Positions 57,316 to 64,000 of a DNA stretch of 64,000 nucleotides are shown here, piece after piece (position 1 is the first letter of the stretch; each line of letters starts with the position of its first letter). The stretch comes from Rubrivivax sp. (GTDB taxonomy: Bacteria > Pseudomonadota > Gammaproteobacteria > Burkholderiales > Burkholderiaceae_C), in the NCBI GenBank assembly GCA_016719535.1, contig JADJYX010000043.1, forward strand, positions 218,779 to 282,778, in the 5' to 3' direction. A program made the position numbers and the translations under genes. The notes under the pieces were generated by a model, which was not told the origin of the DNA, made no database searches, and saw only the letters and a program-made list of their open reading frames with translations.

Positions 57316-57639
57316 TCAGGCCGCTTCCTGATGGCGACCGGCCATCAGGATCGAGGCGTGCAGGCGCGAGGCGCCATCGTTGGCGGCACCCTTGCCGTGG
57401 CTGGTCAGCAGGTTCCACACCAGGTCGTCGTCCATGCGGAAGCGGCACAGCAGCGTATTGCCGGTGGCGATCTTCATCATCTGCGCCGAGGTCAGCGTGC
57501 CGATCAGCACGGCGGTCTCTTCGCTGATGCCCAGGCGGAACAGCGCCTGCTCGCGGTCGCTGCGGATCAGGCTCTGGGCCAGCATCAGGTACGACAGGTT
57601 GGCTTCGCGGATCTCGGCAAGGATCTGTTCGGACGTCAT
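57316..57639 (-). CDS. flhD: Flagellar master transcriptional activator FlhD
   Basis: Partner of FlhC at the top of the flagellar cascade. The 107-residue protein has the typical MTSEQILAEIREANLSYLML and RLGISEETAVLIGTLTSAQM motifs. ATG at 57639. flhC follows after a 118-base gap filled by a palindromic repeat. Control signals would be in the 296 bases upstream. Confidence 0.97.
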   Translation of the reverse strand: MTSEQILAEIREANLSYLMLAQSLIRSDREQALFRLGISEETAVLIGTLTSAQMMKIATGNTLLCRFRMDDDLVWNLLTSHGKGAANDGASRLHASILMAGRHQEAA

Positions 57640-57935
57640 CTCGGGGCCTCTTTCTGGGTGCGGTCGTCGGTGGGGCTGGCGTATCAGCGTGAAACCAACT
57701 GTAGGGATCGAAACTGGGCGCTGGCATCAGCCCATTTCCGTCGCTGGAGTCCTGCTTCTTCCATGCGGCGTGTCGGACGGATTCCTACACGGCTGCCGTC
57801 CGGACCCGCTTGTCGGATCGCGATTGGCCCCGGTTCCCGGGCCTTATCGGGGTGCTGCCGCAGAGGGCGGCCGCCTAGGATGCGATGCCACCGGGCTCAC
57901 GCCCGCCCTGCCCGCCTGCATCCCTCGAGGACGCC
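57640..57935. other. Intergenic region between flhD and the glycerophosphotransferase gene
   Basis: About 296 bases without a supported gene, holding both divergent control regions. An imperfect inverted repeat GTCGGACGG...CCGTCCGGAC (around 57769-57802) is visible. CCCGATAAGG on the minus strand near 57845 looks like a sigma-28 -10 but lacks a -35. No convincing sigma-70 promoter was found by eye. Confidence 0.6.
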
Positions 57936-59369
57936 ATGAACGCTCCCCGCGACCTGCCCGTGATCGAAGCCTCGATGGCCTTGCTCGACGACCGCCTGCA
58001 ACAGCTCGAAGCCTTTGCCAACCAGGCCAGCGGCGCCATCGAGCAGCTGGTCAACGCCGTGGTCGAGGTGCAGCAGGCAAGGCCCGAGCCGGCAGTACCC
58101 GGCGCGCCGACGGCCGAGGTCGAGGCGCTGAAGACCAGGCTGCGCGAGCTGGAGCAGCAGCTCGCCGTCGACCGCGCCGGGCGCGACTTCGCGCAGGTCT
58201 CGCGCATGCATCCCAAGGGGCGCATCGCCGTCTTCGTGGGCACCACCTATTTCGGCTGCAACGTCAAATATGCCTGGCTGGCGGCCCATGCCCAGGCCGA
58301 GGCGCTGGGCCTGCAGGCCTGGTTCCTGCCCTACCACGCCGAGCAGGAGAAGCTGGTCACCGCGCTGGGCGGCCGCTGCTTCCCGGCCAGCTGTGCCGCC
58401 TGGACGCCGGCGCACCTGCACACCGCGCTGTCGGCGGCGGTGGTCGTCACCAGCGACCATTTTCTCAACCCCAACCCCTACGCCGCGCCGCTGCTGGCCG
58501 GCGCGCGCCACGTGCAGCTGTGGCACGGCGTGTCGATCAAGGAGATCGGCCTGCGCAACCTGCCCGGCGGCCGTGCGCTGGGGCCCCACCTGGCGCGCGT
58601 GCTGGCCACCTGCGGCCCCTACGCCACGCTGCTGGGCACCGCCGCCGCCGGCGAATCCGAATGGCGGCGCTGGTTTGCCTTCGAGCGCTATGCACCCATC
58701 GGCTACCCGCGCAACGACGTGCTGCACCGCGCCCCCAGCGAGGCCGACCTCGCGGGCTGCGACCGCGACGCCTGCGAGCGTGCCGGCGCGACGATCGCGC
58801 GCGGCAAGCGCGTCATCCTGTACGCCCCCACCTTCCGCGACGGCCGTCCCGAATGGGTGCTGCAGGCGGGGCTGGACCAGCTGGCCCAGGCCGCTGCCCA
58901 GGGCGGCGACCTGCTGGTGGTCAACCTGCACCCGGTGGAAAGCCCGCAGATCCCCAAGCTGGCGCCGCACCTGCCGGGCGTCGTCTTCGTCAAGCCGCGC
59001 ACCGACCTCTACCCGCTGCTGGGCAAGGCCTCGGCGCTGGTGACCGACTATTCGTCGGTGATGTTCGACTACCTGCACGTCGACCGCCCGGTGCTGCTGT
59101 TCCGGCCCGACCACGAGGCCTATGTGCAGACCTCGCGCAAGCTGTTCGACGACAAGCTGGCCGAGCTGCCGGGGCCGCTGTTCACCGATGCCGCGGCGCT
59201 GGCCAGGGCGCTGCGGCGTGGCGACCTGGCACAGACGGACACGCACGCCCAGGCCCGGGCGCGGTTGCGGGCGCAGTGGTTCGATCACCACGACGGCGGC
59301 AGCGCCGCGCGGCTGCTGCGGGTGATCGAGGACGAAATGGCGCACGCGGGTTGTGGAGCGGCGGCATGA
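57936..59369 (+). CDS. CDP-glycerol:poly/glycan glycerophosphotransferase (TagB/TagF family)
   Basis: A 477-residue enzyme predicted to transfer glycerol phosphate from CDP-glycerol onto a glycan or lipid. Residues 10-90 are coiled coil (LDDRLQQLEAFANQASGAIE), an unusual N-terminal addition; the GT-B-like domain follows with RIAVFVGTTYFGCNVKYAW, QLWHGVSIKEIGLRN, IGYPRNDVLHR, ILYAPTFRDGRPEWV and VTDYSSVMFDYLHVDRPVLL, the hallmarks of the family. ATG at 57936. Its stop overlaps the start of the cytidylyltransferase gene. The acceptor in a Gram-negative cell would be a capsule, O-antigen or flagellin glycan. Confidence 0.9.
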   Translation: MNAPRDLPVIEASMALLDDRLQQLEAFANQASGAIEQLVNAVVEVQQARPEPAVPGAPTAEVEALKTRLRELEQQLAVDRAGRDFAQVSRMHPKGRIAVFVGTTYFGCNVKYAWLAAHAQAEALGLQAWFLPYHAEQEKLVTALGGRCFPASCAAWTPAHLHTALSAAVVVTSDHFLNPNPYAAPLLAGARHVQLWHGVSIKEIGLRNLPGGRALGPHLARVLATCGPYATLLGTAAAGESEWRRWFAFERYAPIGYPRNDVLHRAPSEADLAGCDRDACERAGATIARGKRVILYAPTFRDGRPEWVLQAGLDQLAQAAAQGGDLLVVNLHPVESPQIPKLAPHLPGVVFVKPRTDLYPLLGKASALVTDYSSVMFDYLHVDRPVLLFRPDHEAYVQTSRKLFDDKLAELPGPLFTDAAALARALRRGDLAQTDTHAQARARLRAQWFDHHDGGSAARLLRVIEDEMAHAGCGAAA

Positions 59370-59821
59370 CCACCGTGACGCCCAGCCGGTCCACCGCGCG
59401 GCGCCGGTCTGCCGCGCCCGACGCCCCGCGCGGCACCGCCATCACCTACGGCACCTACGACCTGTTCCACGTCGGCCATGTGAGGCTGTTTCGCCGCATC
59501 AAGGAACGCTACGGATTCCTGATCGTCGCCGTGTCCACCGACGAGTTCAATGCCGTCAAGGGCAAGCGATCCGTGGTGCCATTCGCCGACCGCATCGAGA
59601 TCGTGCGTGCCTGCCGCCATGTCGACCTGGCGATCGCCGAGACCGACTGGGCGCAGAAGGAGCACGACGTCCGCGAATACGGCTGCACGGCCTTCGTCAT
59701 GGGCGACGACTGGGCCGGCCGGTTCGACCACCTGCGTGCGCTGTGCGAGGTCATCTACCTGCCACGTACGGGTGGCGTATCGAGCAGCGAGCTGAAGGCC
59801 AGCGTCGTCGAAAACCGTTGA
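59366..59821 (+). CDS. Glycerol-3-phosphate cytidylyltransferase (TagD-like)
   Basis: Makes CDP-glycerol from CTP and glycerol-3-phosphate. The 151-residue protein carries the nucleotidyltransferase signature ITYGTYDLFHVGHVRLFRR (HxGH), then TDEFNAVKGKRSVVPFADRI and the second motif LPRTGGVSSSELK, in place of the usual RTxGISTT. A basic tail of about 25 residues precedes the fold. The ATG overlaps the previous stop (ATGA), coupling donor synthesis with transfer. Confidence 0.92.
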   Translation: MTTVTPSRSTARRRSAAPDAPRGTAITYGTYDLFHVGHVRLFRRIKERYGFLIVAVSTDEFNAVKGKRSVVPFADRIEIVRACRHVDLAIAETDWAQKEHDVREYGCTAFVMGDDWAGRFDHLRALCEVIYLPRTGGVSSSELKASVVENR

Positions 59822-59953
59822 GACCCCTGCCGCCCCCGACCGCCCGCGCATGCCGTCGCCAACGGCCCGCGGCCGCAGGTTCGACAGGCCGCGCAGGAGC
59901 CCCGACTGTGTCAATCGTGCGACCGGTCCGGCCCTGCGGTCGAGCCGGACGCG

Positions 59954-60847
59954 TCAGAACCCCTTCCAGTAGTCGACGAAGCCGGCCTTGTGGTGGAAGA
60001 ACGGCGCGCGCAGCGCGTGGTTGATGTCCCGCACCGCGCCTTCGAGCCGCGGCAGCGCCGGGTGGCCCCGCTTGAAGAGGAACCAGCTCTTGGCCGCCGG
60101 CGCGTACAGCGAAGCCGCGTAGCCCCATTGCTGCATCAGCAGTTCCATGCTCCGGTTGGTGTGAAACGCGGTGTGCACCATCGGCGCCAGGTAGAACCAG
60201 TCCGGATCCTTCGGAATGCGCTCGCAGACGACCGTGTGCATCATCAGCACGCCACCGTCGGCGACGAGGCCGTTGACCTCGTCCAGCGCGGCGCGGTCGA
60301 GCACATGCTCGAACATCGCGCTGTTGATCACGAGCGCGTAGCGGCCGAGTTCGGCCTCGTCGAGATAGTCGTTGCCGCCATCGTGCACGTAGCGGTCGAA
60401 GAGCCGGGCGCGAAGGCCGAAATAGCGCGCCAGGCACTTCGCCAGCGAGCCGTAGCCGGCGGCGTAATCGAGTGCGTCGCCGGCGTCGATCAGGCCCTCC
60501 CGGTGCAGCATCGCGATCGCCAGCGCCTGCTGTGCGTAGGGCGGCGCGTTCGAGACCTTCTGATCGAGGTGGTTCTCGTAGTGGTGGTGCCAGCTCGAGT
60601 TCAGCGCCGACCACACCGCCCCGCTCATTTGCTGATGCGTGCGCGAGACGACGAAGCCGCAGTGGACACAGCGCGCATAGTCCACGGTCAGCGGCTGCGG
60701 GAACGGGCTGCCCGGGTATGGCGCGTAGGTCTTCGAGAAGTAGTGGTCGGTGGGACCGGCGCAGATCAGGCAGCGACCCTGCGCGTCGTCGGCTGCCGCG
60801 ACCTCGCCGCCGTGAGCTGGTGCCACGGCGAGGGTGGCGGACGTCAT
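59954..60847 (-). CDS. Class I SAM methyltransferase with N-terminal zinc-binding motif
   Basis: A 297-residue protein. Two CxxC pairs, CLICAGPTDHYF and CVHCGFVVS (residues about 29-75), suggest a zinc ribbon as in TylF/NovU-type sugar C-methyltransferases. The fold then shows ALDYAAGYGSLAKCLARYFG (motif I), YALVINSAMFEHVLDRAALD and GGVLMMHTVVCERIP. The role could be methylation of a nucleotide sugar. ATG overlaps the FkbM gene stop (ATGA). Convergent with the cytidylyltransferase gene. Confidence 0.82.
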   Translation of the reverse strand: MTSATLAVAPAHGGEVAAADDAQGRCLICAGPTDHYFSKTYAPYPGSPFPQPLTVDYARCVHCGFVVSRTHQQMSGAVWSALNSSWHHHYENHLDQKVSNAPPYAQQALAIAMLHREGLIDAGDALDYAAGYGSLAKCLARYFGLRARLFDRYVHDGGNDYLDEAELGRYALVINSAMFEHVLDRAALDEVNGLVADGGVLMMHTVVCERIPKDPDWFYLAPMVHTAFHTNRSMELLMQQWGYAASLYAPAAKSWFLFKRGHPALPRLEGAVRDINHALRAPFFHHKAGFVDYWKGF

Positions 60848-62001
60848 GCGTTGGCCGCCAGGGCTGGCGCGGCGCCGTGCGCCGCGGCCTGCTGCGCCAG
60901 CCGCCGCTCTCGCCACAACTGGTCGGCCTGGTTCCACTTCTTCGTATAGGCCCGTGTCAGCACCGAGAGCGTGTCGGCCAGCACGTCGGCGCCCTCGGCC
61001 GGCAACGTGGCGGGCGATACGGCCACCGCCTCCTCGGCCGGCGTCGCCAGCAGCACCGCTTCCCAGCCGTCGGTCAACTGCACCCACTTGAAGGTGAATC
61101 GGTAGTCCACCCCGGTGGCGTGGATGGCCGCGGGCACGGTGAGCACGTCATCCCACCTGTGATAGAGGCAGATGGCGAGCCGGGGCCTGAAGAGCGCAAT
61201 CGTCTGCCGGGCGCCGGCAAGCGCCAGCGCCTCGGCACCCTCGATGTCCATCTTGATGAAGTCCACACGCGACAACTCGAGCCGCACGACGTAGTCATCG
61301 AGCGTGATGGTCTGCACGCGGTCACCCTGCCCGGCGCGGCCGAAGATCGAGGTCGCGCCCTGCGAGGCGCCGTCGGCGACGACGATCTCGTCGCCGCTGC
61401 GGTCGGCCAGCGCGAGCTTGTTGATGACGATCCGGTCGTCCTCGACACCGTTGCGCTCGAGGTTGTGCAGCATCAGCGCCAAGTTCTCGTCCAGCAGCTC
61501 GAAGCTGTGAATCTGGCAGCTGCCGCCGAGCTTGTGGTGGAAATAGACCGCGGTGTCGCCGACGAAGGCCCCGGCGTCGACGATCACGTCGCCCGGCTTC
61601 AGGTGAACGTCGCCCTGCTCGTACTGGTTGTACTCGACATCGTGCACGCCGAGCACCCAGTCGTAGGCGAGCAACTCGAAGTCATGGCCCTGCGACGCGA
61701 AGTCGCGCAGCCGGTACGGGCGGCTGTCGAGCAGCACCTCGGGTCGGACCTCGTTCTTGACCCGCGCGACGGTGGCCAGATACAGCCCGCGCTCGACCGG
61801 GTTGACGAGGTCGATCTTCGCCCAGCGCTTGAGAAACCAGAGCAGGAAGCGCGACTGGTCGGCGGTGCTGAGCCGGTCGTAGAGGCCGCAGGCGATCGCC
61901 GCCAGGTGGGGCGCATACTTTTCGTAGAAGGCGCAGAAGCGTTGCAGATCTTCTTCGCGCAGCCGCGGCAGCAGCGCGGCGAGGTCGTTGCGGAGCTTCA
62001 T
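60844..62001 (-). CDS. FkbM-family methyltransferase
   Basis: A 385-residue enzyme. The central 230 residues match the FkbM O-methyltransferase family: VIVDAGAFVGDTAVYFHHKL (motif I), HSFELLDENLALMLHNLERN, TLDDYVVRLELSRVDFIKMD and IEGAEALALAGARQTIALFR. N-terminal 120 residues and C-terminal 60 (ending in a helix WRERRLAQQAAAHG) are extra. The substrate is probably a sugar in the surface glycan. Its ATG overlaps the preceding gene (ATGA at 62001-61998). Confidence 0.87.
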   Translation of the reverse strand: MKLRNDLAALLPRLREEDLQRFCAFYEKYAPHLAAIACGLYDRLSTADQSRFLLWFLKRWAKIDLVNPVERGLYLATVARVKNEVRPEVLLDSRPYRLRDFASQGHDFELLAYDWVLGVHDVEYNQYEQGDVHLKPGDVIVDAGAFVGDTAVYFHHKLGGSCQIHSFELLDENLALMLHNLERNGVEDDRIVINKLALADRSGDEIVVADGASQGATSIFGRAGQGDRVQTITLDDYVVRLELSRVDFIKMDIEGAEALALAGARQTIALFRPRLAICLYHRWDDVLTVPAAIHATGVDYRFTFKWVQLTDGWEAVLLATPAEEAVAVSPATLPAEGADVLADTLSVLTRAYTKKWNQADQLWRERRLAQQAAAHGAAPALAANA

Positions 62002-62774
62002 CGTGATCCTTCGTCCAGGTGCCGCGACCGCATCACGAAGATCGGCCGGTTGAGGAACTCGCCCAGCGCGTCGTCGCGCGCGAGGTTGCGGGTATTCAGG
62101 TCCTCGAACACGACCTCGCCCGTGCGGCGCGAGGCGATGCCGATGTGGGCGATCGTCCAGTCGGCGGCGGTGCCACTTGCGACGAAGTCGATCATCTCCG
62201 CCTTCGTGCCCGAGCGGAACAGCGGCTGGTGGCGGTCGCCCTTCCAGTTGAAGCCGAGCTGCAGCACCAGCAGGCGGCTGCGGCGCGACGCCGCAGCCAG
62301 GCACTCGAGCATGCGCGCCCGCGCGGTGGCCTTGTCGGTGCGCTCGTCGCCGAAATCGTCGCCGAGGTGGTGCAGCACGTTCAGCAGCAGCGTGCAGTCG
62401 ACGGTCGGAAAGGCGTCAGGCTCGAAGGTGACGTAGCGGTGGTGGGTGTGCAGCCGCTCGCCGAGTCCGAGCCGCTCGGCTGCCGAGCGCACGAAGTCGT
62501 GGTGCGCCTGGTTGCCTTCGAAGTAGTCGACCCGCCCTGCCCCGTGGCGCAGCAGCTCGAAGGAGAAGAAGCCGGTGTTGCCCCCGATGTCGGCGACATG
62601 CAAGCCGTGGATCGGCACCCGCGGCAGCAGGTAGGCCAGCCGTTCGTTCTCCGAGCGGCTGCGCACGGCGACGGCGTGGCCGCCGAGCAGCGAGGCCACC
62701 GCGGAGCTCAGCACCTGGTAGTTGCTGTGCTTGCTGGCACGGTGGTAGAGGTCGAGCAGCTGCGTTTGGTCCAT
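61998..62774 (-). CDS. SAM-dependent methyltransferase, glycan cluster
   Basis: A 258-residue class I methyltransferase. Motif I is VADIGGNTGFFSFELLRHGA, followed by RVDYFEGNQAHHDFV, VDCTLLLNVLHHLGDDFG and a C-terminal region TGEVVFEDLNTRNLARDDAL. ATG at 62774. It lies eight bases downstream of the ATP-grasp gene. The exact substrate is unknown; position suggests glycan or peptide-like modification. Confidence 0.82.
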   Translation of the reverse strand: MDQTQLLDLYHRASKHSNYQVLSSAVASLLGGHAVAVRSRSENERLAYLLPRVPIHGLHVADIGGNTGFFSFELLRHGAGRVDYFEGNQAHHDFVRSAAERLGLGERLHTHHRYVTFEPDAFPTVDCTLLLNVLHHLGDDFGDERTDKATARARMLECLAAASRRSRLLVLQLGFNWKGDRHQPLFRSGTKAEMIDFVASGTAADWTIAHIGIASRRTGEVVFEDLNTRNLARDDALGEFLNRPIFVMRSRHLDEGSR

Positions 62775-62782
62775 GTCGGCTT

Positions 62783-63877
62783 TCAGGCGGAGGCCAGTTC
62801 CTGGCGCTGCAGGCGGTGGCTGTCGGCGCGTGCGAAGAGGTCGGCGGCCGCGATGGCGGCATAGTCGGCGACGAAGCGCTCGGCCGTATAGCGATGAAAA
62901 GTGCAGGCCCCGTGACGCGGTGCCAGACCGCCGGACCAGAAATAGAAGCGCCCCGGCTCGTCGCTGCGCCAGGATCGCGGGGTGGCGATGCCGTGGTCGG
63001 CAAAGAGCGGCGCGAAGGGGTCGACGCCACGGTCGAGCATCAACTGCTGAGGCCCCCACATGCGCGGGTTGGCCTCGATCATCACCGCGCGGCCCGTGCG
63101 CGTGCAGCGCCGCACCTCGATCATCACCAGGCCATGAAAACCGGCGTCGCGCAGCAGACGCAGGTAGGGCTGCGCGTCCGCTTCGAGGTGGAAGTCGTGC
63201 GCGCGGGCCAGCACGATCGAGCCGCCGCCGCGCTGCTGCATCAGGTTTTCCTGCGCGCTCAGCGTCTGCCGGCCGTCGCGCGCCAGGTGGGCCAGCAGGT
63301 ACAGGCTCTCGCCCTCGACCAATTCCTGAAAGAAGTAGTCATCGCCCGACTCGGTGCTTGCGAAGGCCTCGCGGTCCTCGGGGGTGAGCACCAGGCAGGG
63401 CTTGAGCTGGCGCCCCGCGGCGCCGAGGTAGCGCTTCGGCTTGGCGACGAAGGGGATGCCGCCGGGCAGGCGGTCGAACACGGCCGGCACCGCGATGCCC
63501 CGTGCCGCACACAGCTCGGCGAAGGCCTGCTTGTCGGACAGGCGCGCATAGAGCGCCTCGTCGACCAGCGGCACCACGCCACCGGCCGCCTCGATCTCAG
63601 GACGGTGGCGGAGCAGGAAGCGGTTGAAGAATTCGGTCGACGGTGCGATCACCACCCGGTCGTAGCCGTGCCGCTGGCGAAGCTCGCCGATCCAGGCGCA
63701 GACCTCGCGCAGGTCGAGCGCCGCCGATTCACGCTGCACGAATACGAGCCGACCGTGGTCGGTAAGCGCGATCGCATCGTCACGGCCGCCGCCCACCAGG
63801 TGCAAGTGCACCCCGGTGGCCACTGCCCAGCGCGCGAGCGCGACGACGGCACGATGGTTGTGCCCCGCAAGGCACAT
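62783..63877 (-). CDS. ATP-grasp domain ligase
   Basis: A 364-residue protein of the ATP-grasp superfamily (carbamoyl-phosphate synthase L-chain-like). It begins MCLAGHNHRAVVALARWAVA, has a DKQAFAELCAARGIAVPAVF pre-grasp helix, IPFVAKPKRYLGAAGR, YFFQELVEGESLYLLAH, FHGLVMIEVRRCTRTGRAVM and IEANPRMWGPQQLM, the metal-binding Glu/Asn motif. It would form an amide or ester bond with ATP. ATG 63877 was chosen because it overlaps the aminotransferase stop (TGATG); GTG/ATG starts upstream at 63892 would overlap more. Confidence 0.85.
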   Translation of the reverse strand: MCLAGHNHRAVVALARWAVATGVHLHLVGGGRDDAIALTDHGRLVFVQRESAALDLREVCAWIGELRQRHGYDRVVIAPSTEFFNRFLLRHRPEIEAAGGVVPLVDEALYARLSDKQAFAELCAARGIAVPAVFDRLPGGIPFVAKPKRYLGAAGRQLKPCLVLTPEDREAFASTESGDDYFFQELVEGESLYLLAHLARDGRQTLSAQENLMQQRGGGSIVLARAHDFHLEADAQPYLRLLRDAGFHGLVMIEVRRCTRTGRAVMIEANPRMWGPQQLMLDRGVDPFAPLFADHGIATPRSWRSDEPGRFYFWSGGLAPRHGACTFHRYTAERFVADYAAIAAADLFARADSHRLQRQELASA

Positions 63878-64000
63878 CAAGCCGCTGCGCATGTCTCCAC
63901 GGCCGCCACGCAGGCGGCCACCCTCTCCACGTCGGCGTCGCTCATCGCCGGGTAGATCGGCAGGCAGATGATCTGCTGCGCCAGCCGCGTCGCCACCGGC
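63877..64000 (-). CDS. DegT/DnrJ/EryC1-family aminotransferase, C-terminal fragment (runs off the window end)
   Basis: Only the last 40 codons are visible, ending TRLAQQIICLPIYPAMSDAD-VERVAACVAAVETC. The CLPIYPxMSDADVERV block is the usual C-terminal signature of PLP-dependent sugar aminotransferases that make amino sugars for surface glycans. It is the upstream partner of the ATP-grasp gene, with a TGATG overlap. Confidence 0.8.
   Translation of the reverse strand, partial: PVATRLAQQIICLPIYPAMSDADVERVAACVAAVETCAAA

Noticed and set aside
57840..57875. CCCGATAAGG upstream of flhD as a FliA site
   Set aside because: No matching -35; flhDC is at the top of the cascade and not expected to need FliA.
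1..64000. tRNA, rRNA, insertion sequences or prophage genes
   Set aside because: None recognised by eye; no transposase, integrase or tRNA-like cloverleaf pattern was seen.

Overview
The window is about 70% GC, has almost no non-coding space and carries overlapping ATGA/TGATG gene junctions throughout. Gene content points to a motile betaproteobacterium of the Burkholderiales (Rubrivivax/Leptothrix/Roseateles type): FlhDC master regulators together with FlhF, a DUF3717 protein, a CpxRA/Spy-type module, and short GC-rich palindromic repeats at gene borders like those I know from that order. This placement is inference from content; no rRNA marker is present.

Layout. 1-19.5 kb is housekeeping and envelope genes: the end of a branched-chain amino acid ABC transporter (livH, livM), rarA, ftsK-lolA, a Crp/Fnr regulator, trxB, rpmB-rpmG, a fatty acid desaturase, purN-rsmB, trpS, an esterase, a small DUF3717/DUF1289 protein, a MATE pump, a CHAP-like protein and a CpxA/CpxR/Spy-like stress module whose kinase carries an apparent frameshift near its end.

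19.6-32.1 kb is a signalling block: HPt protein, REC-PAS-GGDEF-EAL protein, GGDEF diguanylate cyclase and an unknown 251-residue protein (all minus strand), then a histidine kinase, an ANTAR response regulator with a multi-PAS HisKA_2 kinase, and an EAL-like/HDOD protein.

32.1-57.6 kb is a near-complete flagellar and chemotaxis regulon: flgBCDEFGHIJKL (minus), flgA-flgM-flgN (plus), a soluble chemoreceptor, then (minus) fliA, an FlhG-like gene, flhF, flhA, flhB, cheZ, cheY, motB, motA, a methyltransferase, flhC and flhD. Genes for flagellin, the motor switch, the export ATPase and the remaining che genes are not in the window.

57.9-64 kb looks like a surface-glycan locus next to the flagellar cluster: a CDP-glycerol glycerophosphotransferase and glycerol-3-phosphate cytidylyltransferase (plus), followed on the minus strand by three methyltransferases, an ATP-grasp protein and the end of a DegT-type sugar aminotransferase, translationally coupled or closely spaced.

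How it fits together. Four sites share a sigma-28 pattern, CTCAA(G/C)(C/T) then 14-15 bases then CCGATA: before flgM, cheY, motA and, unexpectedly, the 251-residue unknown gene in the c-di-GMP block. That makes the unknown gene a candidate new late flagellar gene. The cheY promoter faces a same-strand run ending in fliA, so a positive loop is possible, perhaps gated by a hairpin just before flhB. A strong intrinsic terminator divides the flg rod/hook operon between flgF and flgG. Dispersed palindromic repeats sit in the flhD-flhC, motA-motB and trpS-esterase gaps and at the start of flgI.
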